Below are positions 37,656 to 48,033 of a DNA stretch of 64,000 bases, piece after piece; within the stretch, counting starts at the first letter, position 1; each line of letters opens with the position of its first letter. The position numbers and the translations under genes are program-made. Location: assembly GCF_001423945.1 (NCBI RefSeq), contig NZ_LMPU01000001.1, forward strand, positions 865,971 to 929,970, read 5' to 3'. This DNA comes from Pedobacter sp. Leaf194 (lineage in GTDB: Bacteria > Bacteroidota > Bacteroidia > Sphingobacteriales > Sphingobacteriaceae). A model generated the notes under the pieces. The model was not told where the DNA came from. It ran no database searches and saw only the letters and a list, made by a program, of their open reading frames with translations.

Positions 37656-38480
37656 ATGGGCTTAAGAAAATTTAAACCAGTTACTCCGGGAACCCGCTTT
37701 AGAGTTGGTGCCAGCTTTACGGAGATTACAGCAACCAAGCCCGAAAAATCATTGGTTGTATCATCAAAAAAGTCTGGTGGACGTAACAACACAGGTAAAA
37801 TGACTATGCGCTACATGGGTGGTGGTCATAAAAAATCATATCGTTTAATCGACTTCAAACGCGATAAATTCGATATTCCTGCTACAGTAGCTTCTGTAGA
37901 ATACGATCCAAACCGTACTGCCCGCATTGCATTATTAAACTATGCAGATGGCGAGAAGCGTTACATTATTGCTCCTGAAGGATTGCAAGTAGGTTCGGTA
38001 TTATTATCGGGCGATACTGCAGCTCCAGAAGTAGGTAACACTTTAAAATTATCGAACATTCCATTAGGTTCTATTATCCACAACGTGGAGATTCACCCTG
38101 GAAAAGGAGCACAATTAGCTCGTAGTGCAGGTGCTTACGCACAATTAGCTGCCCGCGATGGTAAATATGCTACTTTAAAAATGCCTTCTGGCGAAACCCG
38201 TTTAATCCTGACTACTTGTCTTGCTACTATCGGTGCTGTATCTAACTCAGATCACGCAAACGAAGTATTAGGTAAAGCAGGTCGTAAACGTTGGTTGGGC
38301 CGTCGTCCGAGAACTAGACCGGTAGCGATGAACCCTGTCGATCACCCAATGGGTGGTGGTGAAGGTAGATCATCAGGTGGTCACCCTCGTTCAAGAAATG
38401 GCGTTTTAGCTAAAGGCTACAAAACCAGAGAACTTAAAAAATATTCTAATCGTTACATCATAGAGAGAAGGAAGAAATAA
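37656..38480 (+). CDS. rplB: 50S ribosomal protein L2
   Basis: 274 residues; peptidyl-transferase-centre protein with the conserved [15 protein letters not shown] loop ([18 protein letters not shown]) holding the histidine needed for activity. Its stop overlaps the rpsS start by one base. Confidence 0.98.
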   Translation: MGLRKFKPVTPGTRFRVGASFTEITATKPEKSLVVSSKKSGGRNNTGKMTMRYMGGGHKKSYRLIDFKRDKFDIPATVASVEYDPNRTARIALLNYADGEKRYIIAPEGLQVGSVLLSGDTAAPEVGNTLKLSNIPLGSIIHNVEIHPGKGAQLARSAGAYAQLAARDGKYATLKMPSGETRLILTTCLATIGAVSNSDHANEVLGKAGRKRWLGRRPRTRPVAMNPVDHPMGGGEGRSSGGHPRSRNGVLAKGYKTRELKKYSNRYIIERRKK

Positions 38481-38746
38481 TGGCTCGTTCGATAAAAAAA
38501 GGACCTTATATTGACCATAACGTAGAGAAAAAAGTAAACTCTATGAATGATTCAGGCAAAAAGTCTGTAATCAAAACTTGGTCTCGTAGATCAATGATTT
38601 CACCAGATTTCGTTAATCATACATTTGCAGTACACAACGGTAATAAATTTATTCCTGTGTACGTAACAGAAAACATGGTTGGTCACAAGTTGGGAGAATT
38701 TGCTCCAACCAGAACATTCAGAGGACACGCTGAAAAGAAAAAATAA
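38480..38746 (+). CDS. rpsS: 30S ribosomal protein S19
   Basis: 88 residues, [18 protein letters not shown] and the [16 protein letters not shown] signature. Coupled to rplB by a one-base overlap. Confidence 0.98.
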   Translation: MARSIKKGPYIDHNVEKKVNSMNDSGKKSVIKTWSRRSMISPDFVNHTFAVHNGNKFIPVYVTENMVGHKLGEFAPTRTFRGHAEKKK

Positions 38747-38753
38747 TTAGACA

Positions 38754-39116
38754 ATGGAAGCAATAGCAAAATTAAACAATTGTCCAACCTCACCGCGTAA
38801 GATGCGTTTGGTTGTAGATCTTATCAGAGGTGAACGTGTAGAGAAAGCATTAAGCATTTTAAAGTTTACCAATAAAGAAGCAGCAATAAGAGTTGAGAAA
38901 TTATTATTATCTGCTATCAAAAACTGGGAATCTAAAAATGAAGGTGCTCGCCCTGAAGAAAACCAACTGTTTGTAAAAACAATTATGGTAGATGGTGGCC
39001 GTCAGCTTAAACGCTTACGTCCAGCTCCTCAAGGCCGTGGATATAGAATTCGTAAACGTTCTAACCACGTAACGCTGATTGTAGATAGTAAAAATACAGA
39101 AACAACTCAAAACTAA
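38754..39116 (+). CDS. rplV: 50S ribosomal protein L22
   Basis: 120 residues; tunnel protein with the [19 protein letters not shown] hairpin where macrolide-resistance changes occur elsewhere. Seven bases after rpsS. Confidence 0.98.
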   Translation: MEAIAKLNNCPTSPRKMRLVVDLIRGERVEKALSILKFTNKEAAIRVEKLLLSAIKNWESKNEGARPEENQLFVKTIMVDGGRQLKRLRPAPQGRGYRIRKRSNHVTLIVDSKNTETTQN

Positions 39117-39125
39117 TTTTAGGAA

Positions 39126-39971
39126 ATGGGACAAAAAGCAAATCCAATAGGAAACAGGTTAGGTATCATCAAAGGATGGGATTCTAACTGGTTCGGTGGC
39201 AACAACTACTCCGATAAATTAGTTGAAGATGAGAAAATAAGAAAATACCTTTCTGCTCGTATCGCTAAAGGTGGTGTTGCTAAAGTTGTTATCGAGCGTA
39301 CTTTAAAACGCATCACGGTAACCATCCACACAGCCCGCCCAGGTATTGTAATCGGTAAAGCAGGTGCTGAGGTTGATAAAATTAAAGAAGAGTTAAAGAA
39401 ATTGACTAAAAAGGAAATTCAAATTAACATCTTCGAAATTAAACGCCCGGAACTTGATGCACAATTAGTTGCAGAAGGTGTTGCAAAACAATTAGAAGCA
39501 AGGATCTCATTCCGTAGAGCAATGAAATCTTCTATCGCATCAACAATGCGTATGGGTGCTGAAGGTATTAAAATCATGACTTCTGGTCGTTTAGGTGGTG
39601 CTGAGATGGCACGTTCTGAGCAGTACAAAGAAGGAAGAGTGCCTTTGCATACATTCCGTGCTGATATTGATTATGCCTTAGCAGAAGCATTAACAACTTA
39701 TGGTAAAATAGGTGTTAAAGTTTGGATTTGTAAAGGTGAGGTTTATGGAAAACGTGATTTGTCTCCAAACATTGGTGCAACAAATAACGGTCCAAAAGGC
39801 CAGTCAGATAAACCAGCTTTCGGTGGAAGAGATAACCGTGGCGGAAACGACAGACGTGGTGGTAACGACAGACGTGGTGGAAACCAAGGTGGTGGCCGTG
39901 GCCCTGGTCAAGGCGGCCCTGGTGCAAATAGAGGTGGTGGCGCAGGCGCTAACAGAGGTCCTCGTAAATAA
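39126..39971 (+). CDS. rpsC: 30S ribosomal protein S3 with Gly/Arg-rich tail
   Basis: 281 residues. Residues 1-about 215 are canonical S3 with a KH domain ([17 protein letters not shown]) and the helicase-linked C-terminal half. From about residue 233 it carries an RGG-like extension of repeated [10 protein letters not shown] units followed by [12 protein letters not shown]. This makes it longer than typical S3 (about 230-245). The tail is encoded by a short tandem repeat near 39836-39890. It may bind RNA or simply be a tolerated expansion. Confidence 0.97.
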   Translation: MGQKANPIGNRLGIIKGWDSNWFGGNNYSDKLVEDEKIRKYLSARIAKGGVAKVVIERTLKRITVTIHTARPGIVIGKAGAEVDKIKEELKKLTKKEIQINIFEIKRPELDAQLVAEGVAKQLEARISFRRAMKSSIASTMRMGAEGIKIMTSGRLGGAEMARSEQYKEGRVPLHTFRADIDYALAEALTTYGKIGVKVWICKGEVYGKRDLSPNIGATNNGPKGQSDKPAFGGRDNRGGNDRRGGNDRRGGNQGGGRGPGQGGPGANRGGGAGANRGPRK

Positions 39972-40011
39972 TTGATTTATTAACATCGTTTAACGATTAG
40001 AACAAAATAAA

Positions 40012-40434
40012 ATGTTACAGCCAAAAAGAACGAAGTTCAGGAAGATGCAAAAAGGCAGAATGAAGGGTTTAGCTTCACGTGGAGCTGAATTAGCATTCGG
40101 ATCTTTCGGTATCAAATCTTTAGAAGCAACTTGGATTACAAGTCGCCAGATAGAGGCTGCCCGTATCGCCGTAACTCGTTTCATGAAACGTGAAGGCCAA
40201 GTATGGATCAGGATTTTCCCGGATAAACCGGTAACTAAAAAACCTGCTGAAGTACGTATGGGTAAAGGTAAGGGTGCTCCTGAATACTGGGTTGCAGTAG
40301 TAAGACCAGGACGTGTAATTTTCGAAGCTGAAGGTGTGCCTTTAGAAGTAGCTAAAGAAGCATTACGTTTAGCCGCACAGAAATTACCAATCCAAACAAA
40401 ATTTGTAGTACGTAGAGATTACGTAGAAGCATAG
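40012..40434 (+). CDS. rplP: 50S ribosomal protein L16
   Basis: 140 residues, [19 protein letters not shown] start and [18 protein letters not shown], near the peptidyl-transferase centre. A 74-base spacer with weak dyad symmetry follows before rpmC. Confidence 0.98.
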   Translation: MLQPKRTKFRKMQKGRMKGLASRGAELAFGSFGIKSLEATWITSRQIEAARIAVTRFMKREGQVWIRIFPDKPVTKKPAEVRMGKGKGAPEYWVAVVRPGRVIFEAEGVPLEVAKEALRLAAQKLPIQTKFVVRRDYVEA

Positions 40435-40508
40435 TAAAGTTGTTGAGATGAATGTTGTAAATACTTGTTTATTATAACCGCTACACTCAACCGTAAAGAA
40501 AAATAAAA

Positions 40509-40721
40509 ATGAAAAATTCAGAAATCACAGGGCTTTCAAAAGAAGAATTAGTAGCTAAGATTGCGGAAGAAAAAGAGAACTTGTCAAAATTAAAGTTCGC
40601 TCATACTATTTCAGCTATCGAAAATCCTTCACGCATTGCAAAAGTAAGGAAAGACATAGCCCGTTTAAACACTGAACTGACTAAAGTGAAAAACGCTGAG
40701 TCAGCTACTGAAACTAATTAA
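40509..40721 (+). CDS. rpmC: 50S ribosomal protein L29
   Basis: 70-residue helical-hairpin protein ([22 protein letters not shown] ... [12 protein letters not shown]) at the tunnel exit. Typical length. Confidence 0.96.
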   Translation: MKNSEITGLSKEELVAKIAEEKENLSKLKFAHTISAIENPSRIAKVRKDIARLNTELTKVKNAESATETN

Positions 40722-40734
40722 TTTGAGAGTCGAA

Positions 40735-40989
40735 ATGGAAAGACAATTAAGAAAAACAAGAACCGGGTTAGTGGTAAGCAACAAGATGGATAAATCTGTT
40801 GTGGTGAGCGTGGAACGTAAAGTAAAACACCCGATTTATGGTAAGTTCGTAAAGAAAACTACCAAATTTATGGCTCACGACGAGAAAAACGAATGCGGTA
40901 TCGGAGATACAGTATTGATTATGGAAACTCGTCCGTTGAGTAAAAACAAGAACTGGAGATTGGTACAAATTTTAGAAAGAGCTAAATAA
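40735..40989 (+). CDS. rpsQ: 30S ribosomal protein S17
   Basis: 84 residues beginning [23 protein letters not shown]-fold 16S binder. ATG 40735 chosen over an in-frame TTG at 40723 that abuts the rpmC stop. Confidence 0.97.
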   Translation: MERQLRKTRTGLVVSNKMDKSVVVSVERKVKHPIYGKFVKKTTKFMAHDEKNECGIGDTVLIMETRPLSKNKNWRLVQILERAK

Positions 40990-40990
40990 G

Positions 40991-41359
40991 ATGGTACAAC
41001 AGGAATCGAGATTAAACGTTGCTGATAACAGTGGCGCTAAAGAAGTATTAGTAATTCGTGTGCTAGGTGGAACCGGCAAACGTTATGCTTCAATTGGTGA
41101 TAAAGTGGTTGTTACTGTAAAAAGCGCTTTACCGTCAGGTAATATTAAAAAAGGTACAGTTTCTAAAGCAGTTGTTGTAAGAACTAAAAAAGAAATCCGT
41201 CGTAAAGATGGTTCTTATATCCGTTTTGACGATAATGCTGCTGTATTATTGAACGCACAGGATGAGCCAAGAGGTACACGTATCTTTGGCCCGGTTGCGA
41301 GAGAACTACGTGAAAAACAATTCATGAAAATTGTGTCATTAGCACCGGAGGTATTGTAA
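40991..41359 (+). CDS. rplN: 50S ribosomal protein L14
   Basis: 122 residues, [27 protein letters not shown]; intersubunit bridge protein. One base after rpsQ. Confidence 0.98.
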   Translation: MVQQESRLNVADNSGAKEVLVIRVLGGTGKRYASIGDKVVVTVKSALPSGNIKKGTVSKAVVVRTKKEIRRKDGSYIRFDDNAAVLLNAQDEPRGTRIFGPVARELREKQFMKIVSLAPEVL

Positions 41360-41360
41360 A

Positions 41361-41705
41361 ATGGGAAACAAAGTAATAAATACACCATCAAAACTTAAAA
41401 TCCGCACTGGAGATTTAGTTAAAGTAATTGCAGGCGATTCAAAAGGCCAGCAAGGAAAAGTACTTTCAGTACAAATAGATAAAAACAGAGCCATTGTAGA
41501 AGGCATTAACTTAGTATCGAAACATACTAAACCAAATGCTGCAAATCCTAACGGTGGTATTATTAAAAAAGAAGCTGCTCTTCACATTTCTAACCTGATG
41601 TTGGTTGATCCAAAATCTGGTAAAGCTAGCCGCGTAGGTCGTAAACTTAACGCAGATGGTAAATTGGTTAGAGTTGCTAAAATATCAGGAGAGGAGATTA
41701 AATAA
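41361..41705 (+). CDS. rplX: 50S ribosomal protein L24
   Basis: 114 residues with a KOW motif ([21 protein letters not shown]); early assembly initiator protein. Stop overlaps the rplE start (TAATG). Confidence 0.98.
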   Translation: MGNKVINTPSKLKIRTGDLVKVIAGDSKGQQGKVLSVQIDKNRAIVEGINLVSKHTKPNAANPNGGIIKKEAALHISNLMLVDPKSGKASRVGRKLNADGKLVRVAKISGEEIK

Positions 41706-42271
41706 TGGCTACTACACCAAGATTAAAAAGCAAGTACAAAGAAGAAGTTGTAAGTGCACTTAAAGAAAAATTTCAGTACAAAACTGTAATGCAGGTTCCT
41801 AAATTGGAAAAAATCTGTATCAATCAGGGTGTTGGTCGTTTTTCTGTAACAGATAAAAAGATTATGGATACCACAATCGTTGAGTTGACTACCATTACTG
41901 GTCAGCAGGCGGTTCCGGCACAATCTAAAAAAGATATCTCAAACTTTAAATTACGTAAAGGTATGCCGGTTGGTGTACGTGTTACTTTACGTGATAATAA
42001 CATGTATGAGTTCTTAGATCGTTTGATTTCTGTTGCGTTACCACGTATTCGTGATTTCAAAGGTATCAATGATAAAGGTTTTGATGGTAAAGGAAACTAC
42101 ACTTTAGGTGTAACTGAGCAAATCATCTTTCCTGAGATTAATATCGATAAAATCAATAAAATTTTAGGTATGGATATAACTTTCGTAACTTCGGCAAAAT
42201 CTGACGTTGAAGCTTTAGAGTTATTGAAGCAATTCGGATTACCATTTAAAAATCAAAAAACAGCAGAATAA
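41705..42271 (+). CDS. rplE: 50S ribosomal protein L5
   Basis: 188 residues; 5S rRNA binder with [15 protein letters not shown] and [16 protein letters not shown]. One-base overlaps with both neighbours. Confidence 0.98.
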   Translation: MATTPRLKSKYKEEVVSALKEKFQYKTVMQVPKLEKICINQGVGRFSVTDKKIMDTTIVELTTITGQQAVPAQSKKDISNFKLRKGMPVGVRVTLRDNNMYEFLDRLISVALPRIRDFKGINDKGFDGKGNYTLGVTEQIIFPEINIDKINKILGMDITFVTSAKSDVEALELLKQFGLPFKNQKTAE

Positions 42272-42540
42272 TGGCAAAAGAAGGTGTAAAAGCACGCGAA
42301 GTTAAGCGCCAAAAATTGGTGGCTAGATACGCTGAAAAACGTGCAGCTTTAAAAGCTGCAGGAGATTTCGAAGGTTTAGATAAATTACCTAAAAACTCAT
42401 CTCCGGTACGTTTACACAACCGTTGTAAGTTAACTGGTCGTCCACGTGGTTACATGCGTACCTTTGGTATCTCAAGGGTTACGTTCCGCCAAATGGCACT
42501 AGACGGTAAAATACCAGGTATTAAAAAAGCATCTTGGTAA
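42271..42540 (+). CDS. rpsN: 30S ribosomal protein S14 (zinc-free long form)
   Basis: 89 residues. Only one cysteine ([16 protein letters not shown]), so this is the zinc-independent form rather than the short CxxC type. A 150-base spacer with a long hairpin follows. Confidence 0.97.
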   Translation: MAKEGVKAREVKRQKLVARYAEKRAALKAAGDFEGLDKLPKNSSPVRLHNRCKLTGRPRGYMRTFGISRVTFRQMALDGKIPGIKKASW

Positions 42541-42545
42541 TATAG

Positions 42546-42621
42546 TTTAAAGCGTAAAGCTCAAAGTCTAAAGCGGATATATTTCGCTTTGGTCTTTGTG
42601 CTTTAGTCTTTTTGCTTTAAA
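42546..42621 (+). repeat. Long imperfect hairpin in rpsN-rpsH spacer
   Basis: The left arm (from 42546) and right arm (to 42621) are each chains of AAAGnnn-type seven-base units (AAAGCGTAAAGCTCAAAG on the left, complement of CTTTGTGCTTTAGTC on the right). They fold with bulges around ATATATT. No terminator T run. Confidence 0.65.
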
Positions 42622-42633
42622 AGAATTTTAACC

Positions 42634-42661
42634 GGTAGCAGGTCCCACAGCTGGGTAGCAG
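42634..42661 (+). other. GGTAGCAG direct repeat with CCCA/TGGG hairpin before rpsH
   Basis: GGTAGCAG occurs at 42634-42641 and 42654-42661, flanking CCCA (42644-42647), a CAGC loop and TGGG (42652-42655). It ends 29 bases before the rpsH ATG. It may be an r-protein target site, an inference only. Confidence 0.4.
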
Positions 42662-42690
42662 AAGGAAACCACTATCAAAAACAATAAAAA

Positions 42691-43089
42691 ATGAATACAG
42701 ATCCAATAGCAGATTATTTAACAAGAGTAAGGAATGCCATTAAGGCCAACCACCGTGTTGTAGAAATTCCTGCATCAAACCTTAAAAAAGAAATTACTAA
42801 AGTTCTTTTCGACAAAGGTTACATCGCGAACTATAAGTTTGAAGATACTACAGTTCAAGGCACTATTAAAATTGCTTTGAAATACAATCCGATTACTAAA
42901 GTTCCTGCTATTCGTACTTTGATGCGAATTAGTAAACCAGGTTTGAGAAACTATGCTGGTGTTGAAAATATGCCAAGAGTATTAAACGGTTTAGGTATCG
43001 CAATCTTATCTACTTCTAAAGGTGTAATGACTGATAAAGAAGCAGCCAAATTAAATATTGGTGGTGAGGTATTGTGTCACGTTTATTAA
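42691..43089 (+). CDS. rpsH: 30S ribosomal protein S8
   Basis: 132 residues, [18 protein letters not shown] and [12 protein letters not shown]. In E. coli S8 represses the spc operon; the folded leader ahead of it here invites that comparison. Confidence 0.98.
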   Translation: MNTDPIADYLTRVRNAIKANHRVVEIPASNLKKEITKVLFDKGYIANYKFEDTTVQGTIKIALKYNPITKVPAIRTLMRISKPGLRNYAGVENMPRVLNGLGIAILSTSKGVMTDKEAAKLNIGGEVLCHVY

Positions 43090-43108
43090 TTATTAGGAGA
43101 ACAGCACA

Positions 43109-43666
43109 ATGTCAAGAATAGGAAAAGCCCCAATTACAATCCCTGCAGGTGTTACAATTACCGTATCGAAAGATAACGTGGTAACTGTAAAAGGCCCTAA
43201 AGGTGAATTAACACAAACAGTAGATTCAGATATCACTGTAAGCCAGGAAGACGGAACTTTAACAGTTCAACGTCCTTCAGAGCAAAAGAAACACAAAGCA
43301 TTACATGGTTTATACCGTTCATTGCTTAACAATATGGTTATTGGCGTAACAGAAGGTTACAAATTAACTCAAGAATTAGTAGGTGTTGGTTACCGTGCTA
43401 CAAACACAGGTAATACATTAGATTTAGTTTTGGGTTACTCTCACCATTACGTATTTCAATTACCAGAAGAGATTAAAGTAACCACTTCATCAGAAAAAGG
43501 TCAAACACCTAAAATTATTTTCGAAAGTATTGACAAGCAATTGATTGGACAGGTAGCAGCGAAAATCCGTTCGTTACGTGCACCAGAGCCATATAAAGGT
43601 AAAGGTATCAAGTTTGTAGGTGAAGTGTTAAGAAGAAAAGCAGGTAAATCAGCATCTAAAAAATAG
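43109..43666 (+). CDS. rplF: 50S ribosomal protein L6
   Basis: 185 residues; [16 protein letters not shown] start and the C-terminal [22 protein letters not shown] signature. Confidence 0.98.
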   Translation: MSRIGKAPITIPAGVTITVSKDNVVTVKGPKGELTQTVDSDITVSQEDGTLTVQRPSEQKKHKALHGLYRSLLNNMVIGVTEGYKLTQELVGVGYRATNTGNTLDLVLGYSHHYVFQLPEEIKVTTSSEKGQTPKIIFESIDKQLIGQVAAKIRSLRAPEPYKGKGIKFVGEVLRRKAGKSASKK

Positions 43667-43671
43667 TAATC

Positions 43672-44025
43672 ATGGCAGGTAAAAAATTATCAAGAAGAGA
43701 TCGTATTAAAAAAGGGATCAGAAAAAGACTTACCGGTTCAGAAGAACGTCCAAGGTTATCTGTATATAGAAGCAATAAAGGGATTTATGCGCAGGTAATT
43801 AACGATGTAACCGGTACAACAATAGCTTCAGCATCATCTTTATCAAAAGATTTTTCTGGAACAGGTAACAAAAGTGACCAATCAGTTGCAGTAGGTAAAC
43901 TAGTTGCTGAAAAAGCAATTGCTGCTGGTGTTAAAGAAGTTGTTTTCGATAGAAATGGCTACTTATATCACGGTCGTGTGAAATCGTTAGCAGAAGGTGC
44001 TCGCGAGGCTGGTTTAGTATTTTAA
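43672..44025 (+). CDS. rplR: 50S ribosomal protein L18
   Basis: 117 residues; 5S rRNA binder ([41 protein letters not shown]). Five bases after rplF. Confidence 0.98.
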   Translation: MAGKKLSRRDRIKKGIRKRLTGSEERPRLSVYRSNKGIYAQVINDVTGTTIASASSLSKDFSGTGNKSDQSVAVGKLVAEKAIAAGVKEVVFDRNGYLYHGRVKSLAEGAREAGLVF

Positions 44026-44042
44026 TCTGAAGAAAAAGTAAG

Positions 44043-44561
44043 ATGTCAACTATCAATATAAAAAGAGTAAAAACCACCGATATCGAATTAAAGGATCGTT
44101 TGGTTAGTATACAACGTGTTGCCAAAGTAACCAAAGGTGGTCGTACTTTCAGCTTCTCAGCAATTGTTGTTGTAGGAGATGAAAACGGTGTTGTTGGTTT
44201 CGGTTTAGGTAAAGCGAAAGAGGTAACTGAAGCGATTGCAAAAGGTGTGGATGATGCTAAAAAGAACTTAGTTAAAGTTCCAATTTTAAACGGTACTGTT
44301 CCTCACGAGCAAATCGGTAAATTCTCAGGTGGTTTTGTTTTAATTAAACCAGCTGCAGTAGGTACAGGTGTAATTGCAGGTGGTGCAATGCGTGCTGTAT
44401 TAGAGAGTGCTGGCGTTCATAACGTATTAGCAAAATCTAAAGGTTCATCAAATCCTCACAACGTGGTGAAAGCAACTGTTGATGCATTAACAAAAATGCG
44501 TGATGCTTATACAGTAGCTCAAACTCGTGGTATCGATTTAAACAAAGTTTTTAACGGATAA
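44043..44561 (+). CDS. rpsE: 30S ribosomal protein S5
   Basis: 172 residues; [35 protein letters not shown] and [12 protein letters not shown]. Involved in decoding accuracy. Confidence 0.98.
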   Translation: MSTINIKRVKTTDIELKDRLVSIQRVAKVTKGGRTFSFSAIVVVGDENGVVGFGLGKAKEVTEAIAKGVDDAKKNLVKVPILNGTVPHEQIGKFSGGFVLIKPAAVGTGVIAGGAMRAVLESAGVHNVLAKSKGSSNPHNVVKATVDALTKMRDAYTVAQTRGIDLNKVFNG

Positions 44562-44565
44562 TATC

Positions 44566-44745
44566 ATGGCTAAGATCAAAATAACACAAGTAAAAAGCGT
44601 TATCGACAGAAGCGAGCGCCAAAAAAGAACCGTTCAGGCTTTAGGTTTATCGAAAATGAACCAAAGTGTTGAGGTAGAAGCTACACCACAAATTATCGGT
44701 ATGGTTCGCAAAGTGAACCACTTGGTAGCTATCGAAGCAATTTAA
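44566..44745 (+). CDS. rpmD: 50S ribosomal protein L30
   Basis: A 59-residue protein from ATG 44566 to TAA 44745: MAKIKITQVKSVIDRSERQK, then RTVQALGLSKMNQSVEVEAT and a C-terminal MVRKVNHLVAIEAI. Matches the whole L30 domain and sits in its usual place between rpsE and rplO, four bases after rpsE. Confidence 0.97.
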   Translation: MAKIKITQVKSVIDRSERQKRTVQALGLSKMNQSVEVEATPQIIGMVRKVNHLVAIEAI

Positions 44746-44762
44746 GAGAATTATTGAACAAA

Positions 44763-44820
44763 TGAGTTTTGAGTGAACGGATGCGCATATTGCTAACATT
44801 CGAACATTCAAAATTCAATT
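44763..44820 (+). repeat. Imperfect hairpin in rpmD-rplO spacer
   Basis: ATGAGTTTTGAGTGAACG on the left (from 44763) pairs imperfectly with CGAACATTCAAAATTCAA on the right (to 44820). The left side again shows short repeated units (GAACAAAT, GAGTTTT, GAGTGAAC). Confidence 0.55.
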
Positions 44821-44880
44821 GTTATTTATTTATCGCTGTACCTGTTTAGTGAAAGCGAAGGGCAGCACAAATTCAAAAAA

Positions 44881-45327
44881 ATGAATTTAAATACATTAAA
44901 ACCTGCAAAAGGTTCTACAAAAAACAGTAAGAGAATTGGTCGTGGTACAGGTTCAGGCCGTGGTGGTACGTCAACACGTGGTCACAAAGGTGCTGGTTCA
45001 CGTTCTGGTCACTCTACTAAAATTGGTTTCGAAGGTGGTCAAATGCCTTTACAACGTCGTGTGCCTAAAGTTGGTTTCAAACCAATTAACCGTACAGAAT
45101 ATGTTGGTGTAAACCTGGATGTTTTACAAGGTTTAGCAGAAAAATTCAATTTAACAACGATTGATTTCGCTGCTTTACAAGAGCATGGTTTAGCTTCTAA
45201 AAACGACTTAGTAAAAGTTTTAGGTCGTGGTGAAGTAAAAGCAAAGTTAGAAGTTACAGCACATGCGTTTTCTGCAACCGCACAAAAAGCTATTGAAGCA
45301 GCAGGTGGTTCAATTGTAAAATTGTAA
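44881..45327 (+). CDS. rplO: 50S ribosomal protein L15
   Basis: 148 residues with the Gly/Arg-rich N-terminal tail ([20 protein letters not shown]) and a globular C-terminus. Seven bases before secY. Confidence 0.98.
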   Translation: MNLNTLKPAKGSTKNSKRIGRGTGSGRGGTSTRGHKGAGSRSGHSTKIGFEGGQMPLQRRVPKVGFKPINRTEYVGVNLDVLQGLAEKFNLTTIDFAALQEHGLASKNDLVKVLGRGEVKAKLEVTAHAFSATAQKAIEAAGGSIVKL

Positions 45328-45334
45328 TTGTTAA

Positions 45335-46681
45335 ATGAAGAAGCTATTTACTACTTTAAGTAATATCTGGAAAATTCAGGAATTAAAAGAGCGTATATTA
45401 TTTACGGTCATGATTCTTTTGGTATACCGTTTCGTATCTCACGTGGTTTTACCAGGTGTAGATCCATCCGCTTTGGGGGCTAACGAAAAGTCAGGTATCT
45501 TAGGCTTGCTTGATATGTTTGCCGGAGGTTCTTTCTCTCGTGTTTCCATTTTGGCTTTAGGGGTAATGCCTTATATCTCTGCATCAATTGTGGTGCAATT
45601 ATTGGGTATTGCTGTTCCGACTTTCCAAAAAATGCAGAAAGAAGGTGAAAGTGGTAGAAAAAAACTGAACCAGATTACCAGATATTTAACGGTGGCCATA
45701 ACGATTGTTCAGTCGGTTGGCTATGTTAAAACTCAAGTTCCGCAGGAGGCAATTCTGCCAGTAATGAGTCAAACGATGTTTTATGTTGTATCTACGTTTG
45801 TATTAACTGCAGGTACACTATTCGTAATGTGGCTTGGTGAAAAAATTACAGACAAAGGTATTGGTAACGGTACGTCTTTAATTATCATGACTGGTATTAT
45901 TGCTCGTTTACCACAAGCTATTAGTCAAGAGTTTTCTGATAAAGTTGGTGCTGCCAGTACAGGTGGTGGTCCGGTTGCATTAGTACTTGAGGTTGTTGCT
46001 TTATTCGCGATTGTAATGTTTACCATCTTAATTGTACAAGGTGTACGTAAAGTACCTGTTCAATATGCAAAGAAGATTGTTGGTAACCGCCAATTCGGTG
46101 GTGTACGTCAATACATTCCTTTGAAGGTAAATGCGGCTGGTGTAATGCCAATCATTTTTGCCCAGGCATTAATGTTTATTCCAGGGGCTTTAATTCAATT
46201 TGTGCCTTCTTTACAAGGTTCATGGTTAATTCAGTTCAGTAATACAACATCGTTAGCATACAGTTTAACTTTTGCGTTTCTAATTATTGCATTTACTTTC
46301 TTCTATACAGCAATTACTGTGAATCCAACTCAAATGAGTGACGATATGAAGAAAAACGGTGGTTTCATTCCGGGCGTTAAACCTGGTTTAGCTACATCAA
46401 CTTTCATAGATGATGTAATTTCAAAAATCACTTTTCCAGGTGCAGTATTTTTAGCAATTATTGCTGTTTTGCCATCGATAGCTGTTAAGTTCGGCATTAA
46501 GCAAGAATTTGCACACTTCTTTGGAGGTACATCTTTACTGATTTTGGTGGGTGTTGTTTTAGATACACTTCAGCAAATTGAAAGTTATCTGTTAATGCGT
46601 CATTATGATGGATTAATGAAAACCGGCCGTGTTACTGGCAGAACGGGCGTACCGGCTGCGAGTAGTAATGCAGCATTGTAA
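45335..46681 (+). CDS. secY: Preprotein translocase subunit SecY
   Basis: 448-residue channel-forming subunit of SecYEG with ten predicted transmembrane helices; PYISASIVVQLL, GIGNGTSLIIMTGI and QFGGVRQYIPLKVN loop regions are typical. Standard position after rplO. Confidence 0.98.
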   Translation: MKKLFTTLSNIWKIQELKERILFTVMILLVYRFVSHVVLPGVDPSALGANEKSGILGLLDMFAGGSFSRVSILALGVMPYISASIVVQLLGIAVPTFQKMQKEGESGRKKLNQITRYLTVAITIVQSVGYVKTQVPQEAILPVMSQTMFYVVSTFVLTAGTLFVMWLGEKITDKGIGNGTSLIIMTGIIARLPQAISQEFSDKVGAASTGGGPVALVLEVVALFAIVMFTILIVQGVRKVPVQYAKKIVGNRQFGGVRQYIPLKVNAAGVMPIIFAQALMFIPGALIQFVPSLQGSWLIQFSNTTSLAYSLTFAFLIIAFTFFYTAITVNPTQMSDDMKKNGGFIPGVKPGLATSTFIDDVISKITFPGAVFLAIIAVLPSIAVKFGIKQEFAHFFGGTSLLILVGVVLDTLQQIESYLLMRHYDGLMKTGRVTGRTGVPAASSNAAL

Positions 46682-46698
46682 TTTTAGATTACTGAATT

Positions 46699-46748
46699 TT
46701 AAATTATAGGATGAGTGATTACTTTATTGTGGTCACTCATCTAAATTT
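46699..46748 (+). repeat. Hairpin in secY-map spacer
   Basis: GATGAGTGA (46710-46718) pairs with TCACTCATC (46733-46741), extended imperfectly by AAATTATAG against TAAATTTA. No T run. Confidence 0.6.
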
Positions 46749-46770
46749 ACCCGTTCGAAGCTAAAAGCGA

Positions 46771-47556
46771 ATGTCTAAGATTTATTACAAATCTCTCGAA
46801 GAGGTTGAGTTAATAAGAGCAAGTTCTCTATTGGTGTCGGAAACGTTGGCTGAAGTTGCTAAAATTATCGGCCCCGGGGTTACAACAAATCAATTGGATA
46901 AACTGGCTTACGAGTTTATAAGTGATAATGGGGCGATCCCGGCATTCTTAAACTACAATGGTTTTCCAAACTCTTTATGCATATCGCCAAACGAGCAGGT
47001 TGTTCATGGTTTTCCAAGTGATTATGTTATTAAAGAAGGCGATTTAATATCTGTTGACTGTGGTGTCATTAAAAACAACTTTTTCGGAGATTCTGCATAT
47101 ACCTTTTCAATAGGCGTTGTGGATGACGAAAAGCGAAGGTTGGTTGAAGTTACCAGAAAATGCCTGGACTTAGGCATTGAGAAAGCAGTTGCAGGAATGC
47201 GTATTGGCGATATCGGCTTTGCCATTCAACAGTATGCAGAATTAAACGGGTTTGGCGTGGTAAGAGAATTGGTAGGACATGGTGTGGGTGTAAAGCTTCA
47301 TGAAAAACCAGAAGTTCCGAATTATGGCAAACGCGGCAGCGGCCCAAAGCTTGAAGAAGGAATGGTTATCGCAATTGAGCCAATGATAAATGCAGGCGTT
47401 GCCGGTGTAAATTTCCATAGTGATGGTTGGACGGTGACGAGTAAGGATAATAAACCTTCAGCACATTTTGAACATACAGTGGCGATAAAAAAGGGTGAAG
47501 CAGACGTTTTATCAACCTTTTCATTAATAGAAAAAGTTTTACAACAAAAAAAATAA
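46771..47556 (+). CDS. map: Methionine aminopeptidase, type I
   Basis: 261 residues. Removes N-terminal methionine. Metal ligands appear in SVDCGVIKNNFFGDSAYTF (two Asp), ELVGHGVG (His), VIAIEPM (Glu) and HFEHTVAI (Glu). Lacks the N-terminal zinc-binding extension of eukaryotic forms. Confidence 0.97.
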   Translation: MSKIYYKSLEEVELIRASSLLVSETLAEVAKIIGPGVTTNQLDKLAYEFISDNGAIPAFLNYNGFPNSLCISPNEQVVHGFPSDYVIKEGDLISVDCGVIKNNFFGDSAYTFSIGVVDDEKRRLVEVTRKCLDLGIEKAVAGMRIGDIGFAIQQYAELNGFGVVRELVGHGVGVKLHEKPEVPNYGKRGSGPKLEEGMVIAIEPMINAGVAGVNFHSDGWTVTSKDNKPSAHFEHTVAIKKGEADVLSTFSLIEKVLQQKK

Positions 47557-47575
47557 ATAATTAAAATTTTTTATT

Positions 47576-47583
47576 TAATTTTG
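47576..47583 (+). promoter_or_regulatory. Internal promoter -7 element (TAATTTTG) before infA
   Basis: TAATTTTG matches TAnnTTTG, 44 bases before infA. It would let infA-rpmJ-rpsM and downstream genes be transcribed apart from secY-map. Confidence 0.5.
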
Positions 47584-47627
47584 CAACCCTGTTTAGAAGC
47601 AGCTAATTAAGTAACAATCAACAAAAT

Positions 47628-47846
47628 ATGGCTAAACAAGCCTCAATTGAACAAGACGGCGTAATAAGAGAAGCATTATCAAATGCAATGTTCAGAGTAG
47701 AACTCGAGAACGGGCATGAGATTATTGCGCATATTTCAGGAAAGATGCGGATGCACTACATCAAAATCCTTCCTGGTGACAAAGTAAAACTGGAGATGTC
47801 GCCCTATGATTTAACAAAAGGTCGCATCACTTATAGATACAAATAA
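47628..47846 (+). CDS. infA: Translation initiation factor IF-1
   Basis: 72-residue OB-fold protein ([53 protein letters not shown]). Occupies the A site during initiation. Confidence 0.98.
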   Translation: MAKQASIEQDGVIREALSNAMFRVELENGHEIIAHISGKMRMHYIKILPGDKVKLEMSPYDLTKGRITYRYK

Positions 47847-47847
47847 A

Positions 47848-47964
47848 ATGAAAGTTAGATCATCAATTAAAAAGCGTAGCGCTGATTGCAAGATTATTCG
47901 CCGTAAAGGTAAACTTTACGTTATCAACAAGAAAAATCCTAAATACAAGCAACGTCAAGGGTAA
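47848..47964 (+). CDS. rpmJ: 50S ribosomal protein L36 (zinc-free form)
   Basis: A 38-residue protein starting [20 protein letters not shown] and ending in the NPKYKQRQG signature. Only one of the four zinc ligands (a single Cys) remains, and the usual His is Tyr, so this is the zinc-independent C- paralogue. One base after infA. Confidence 0.96.
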   Translation: MKVRSSIKKRSADCKIIRRKGKLYVINKKNPKYKQRQG

Positions 47965-47975
47965 TTAAGAATATT

Positions 47976-48015
47976 GTAATGAACCGTACAACGGTGGCCC
48001 GCCGTTCGGAGTTAC
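47976..48015 (+). other. Leader hairpin before rpsM
   Basis: A nested structure: GTAA (47976-47979) with TTAC (48012-48015), CCG (47984-47986) with CGG (48007-48009), and AACGG (47990-47994) with CCGTT (48002-48006). It ends 18 bases before rpsM, the place of the alpha-operon control region bound by S4 in E. coli. A direct equivalent is not shown. Confidence 0.5.
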
Positions 48016-48033
48016 TCAAAAACATAAATAAAT

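Noticed and set aside
39804..39986. Overlapping minus-strand and alternative-frame ORFs over the S3 tail
   Set aside because: They arise from the low-complexity repeat in rpsC and have no independent support.
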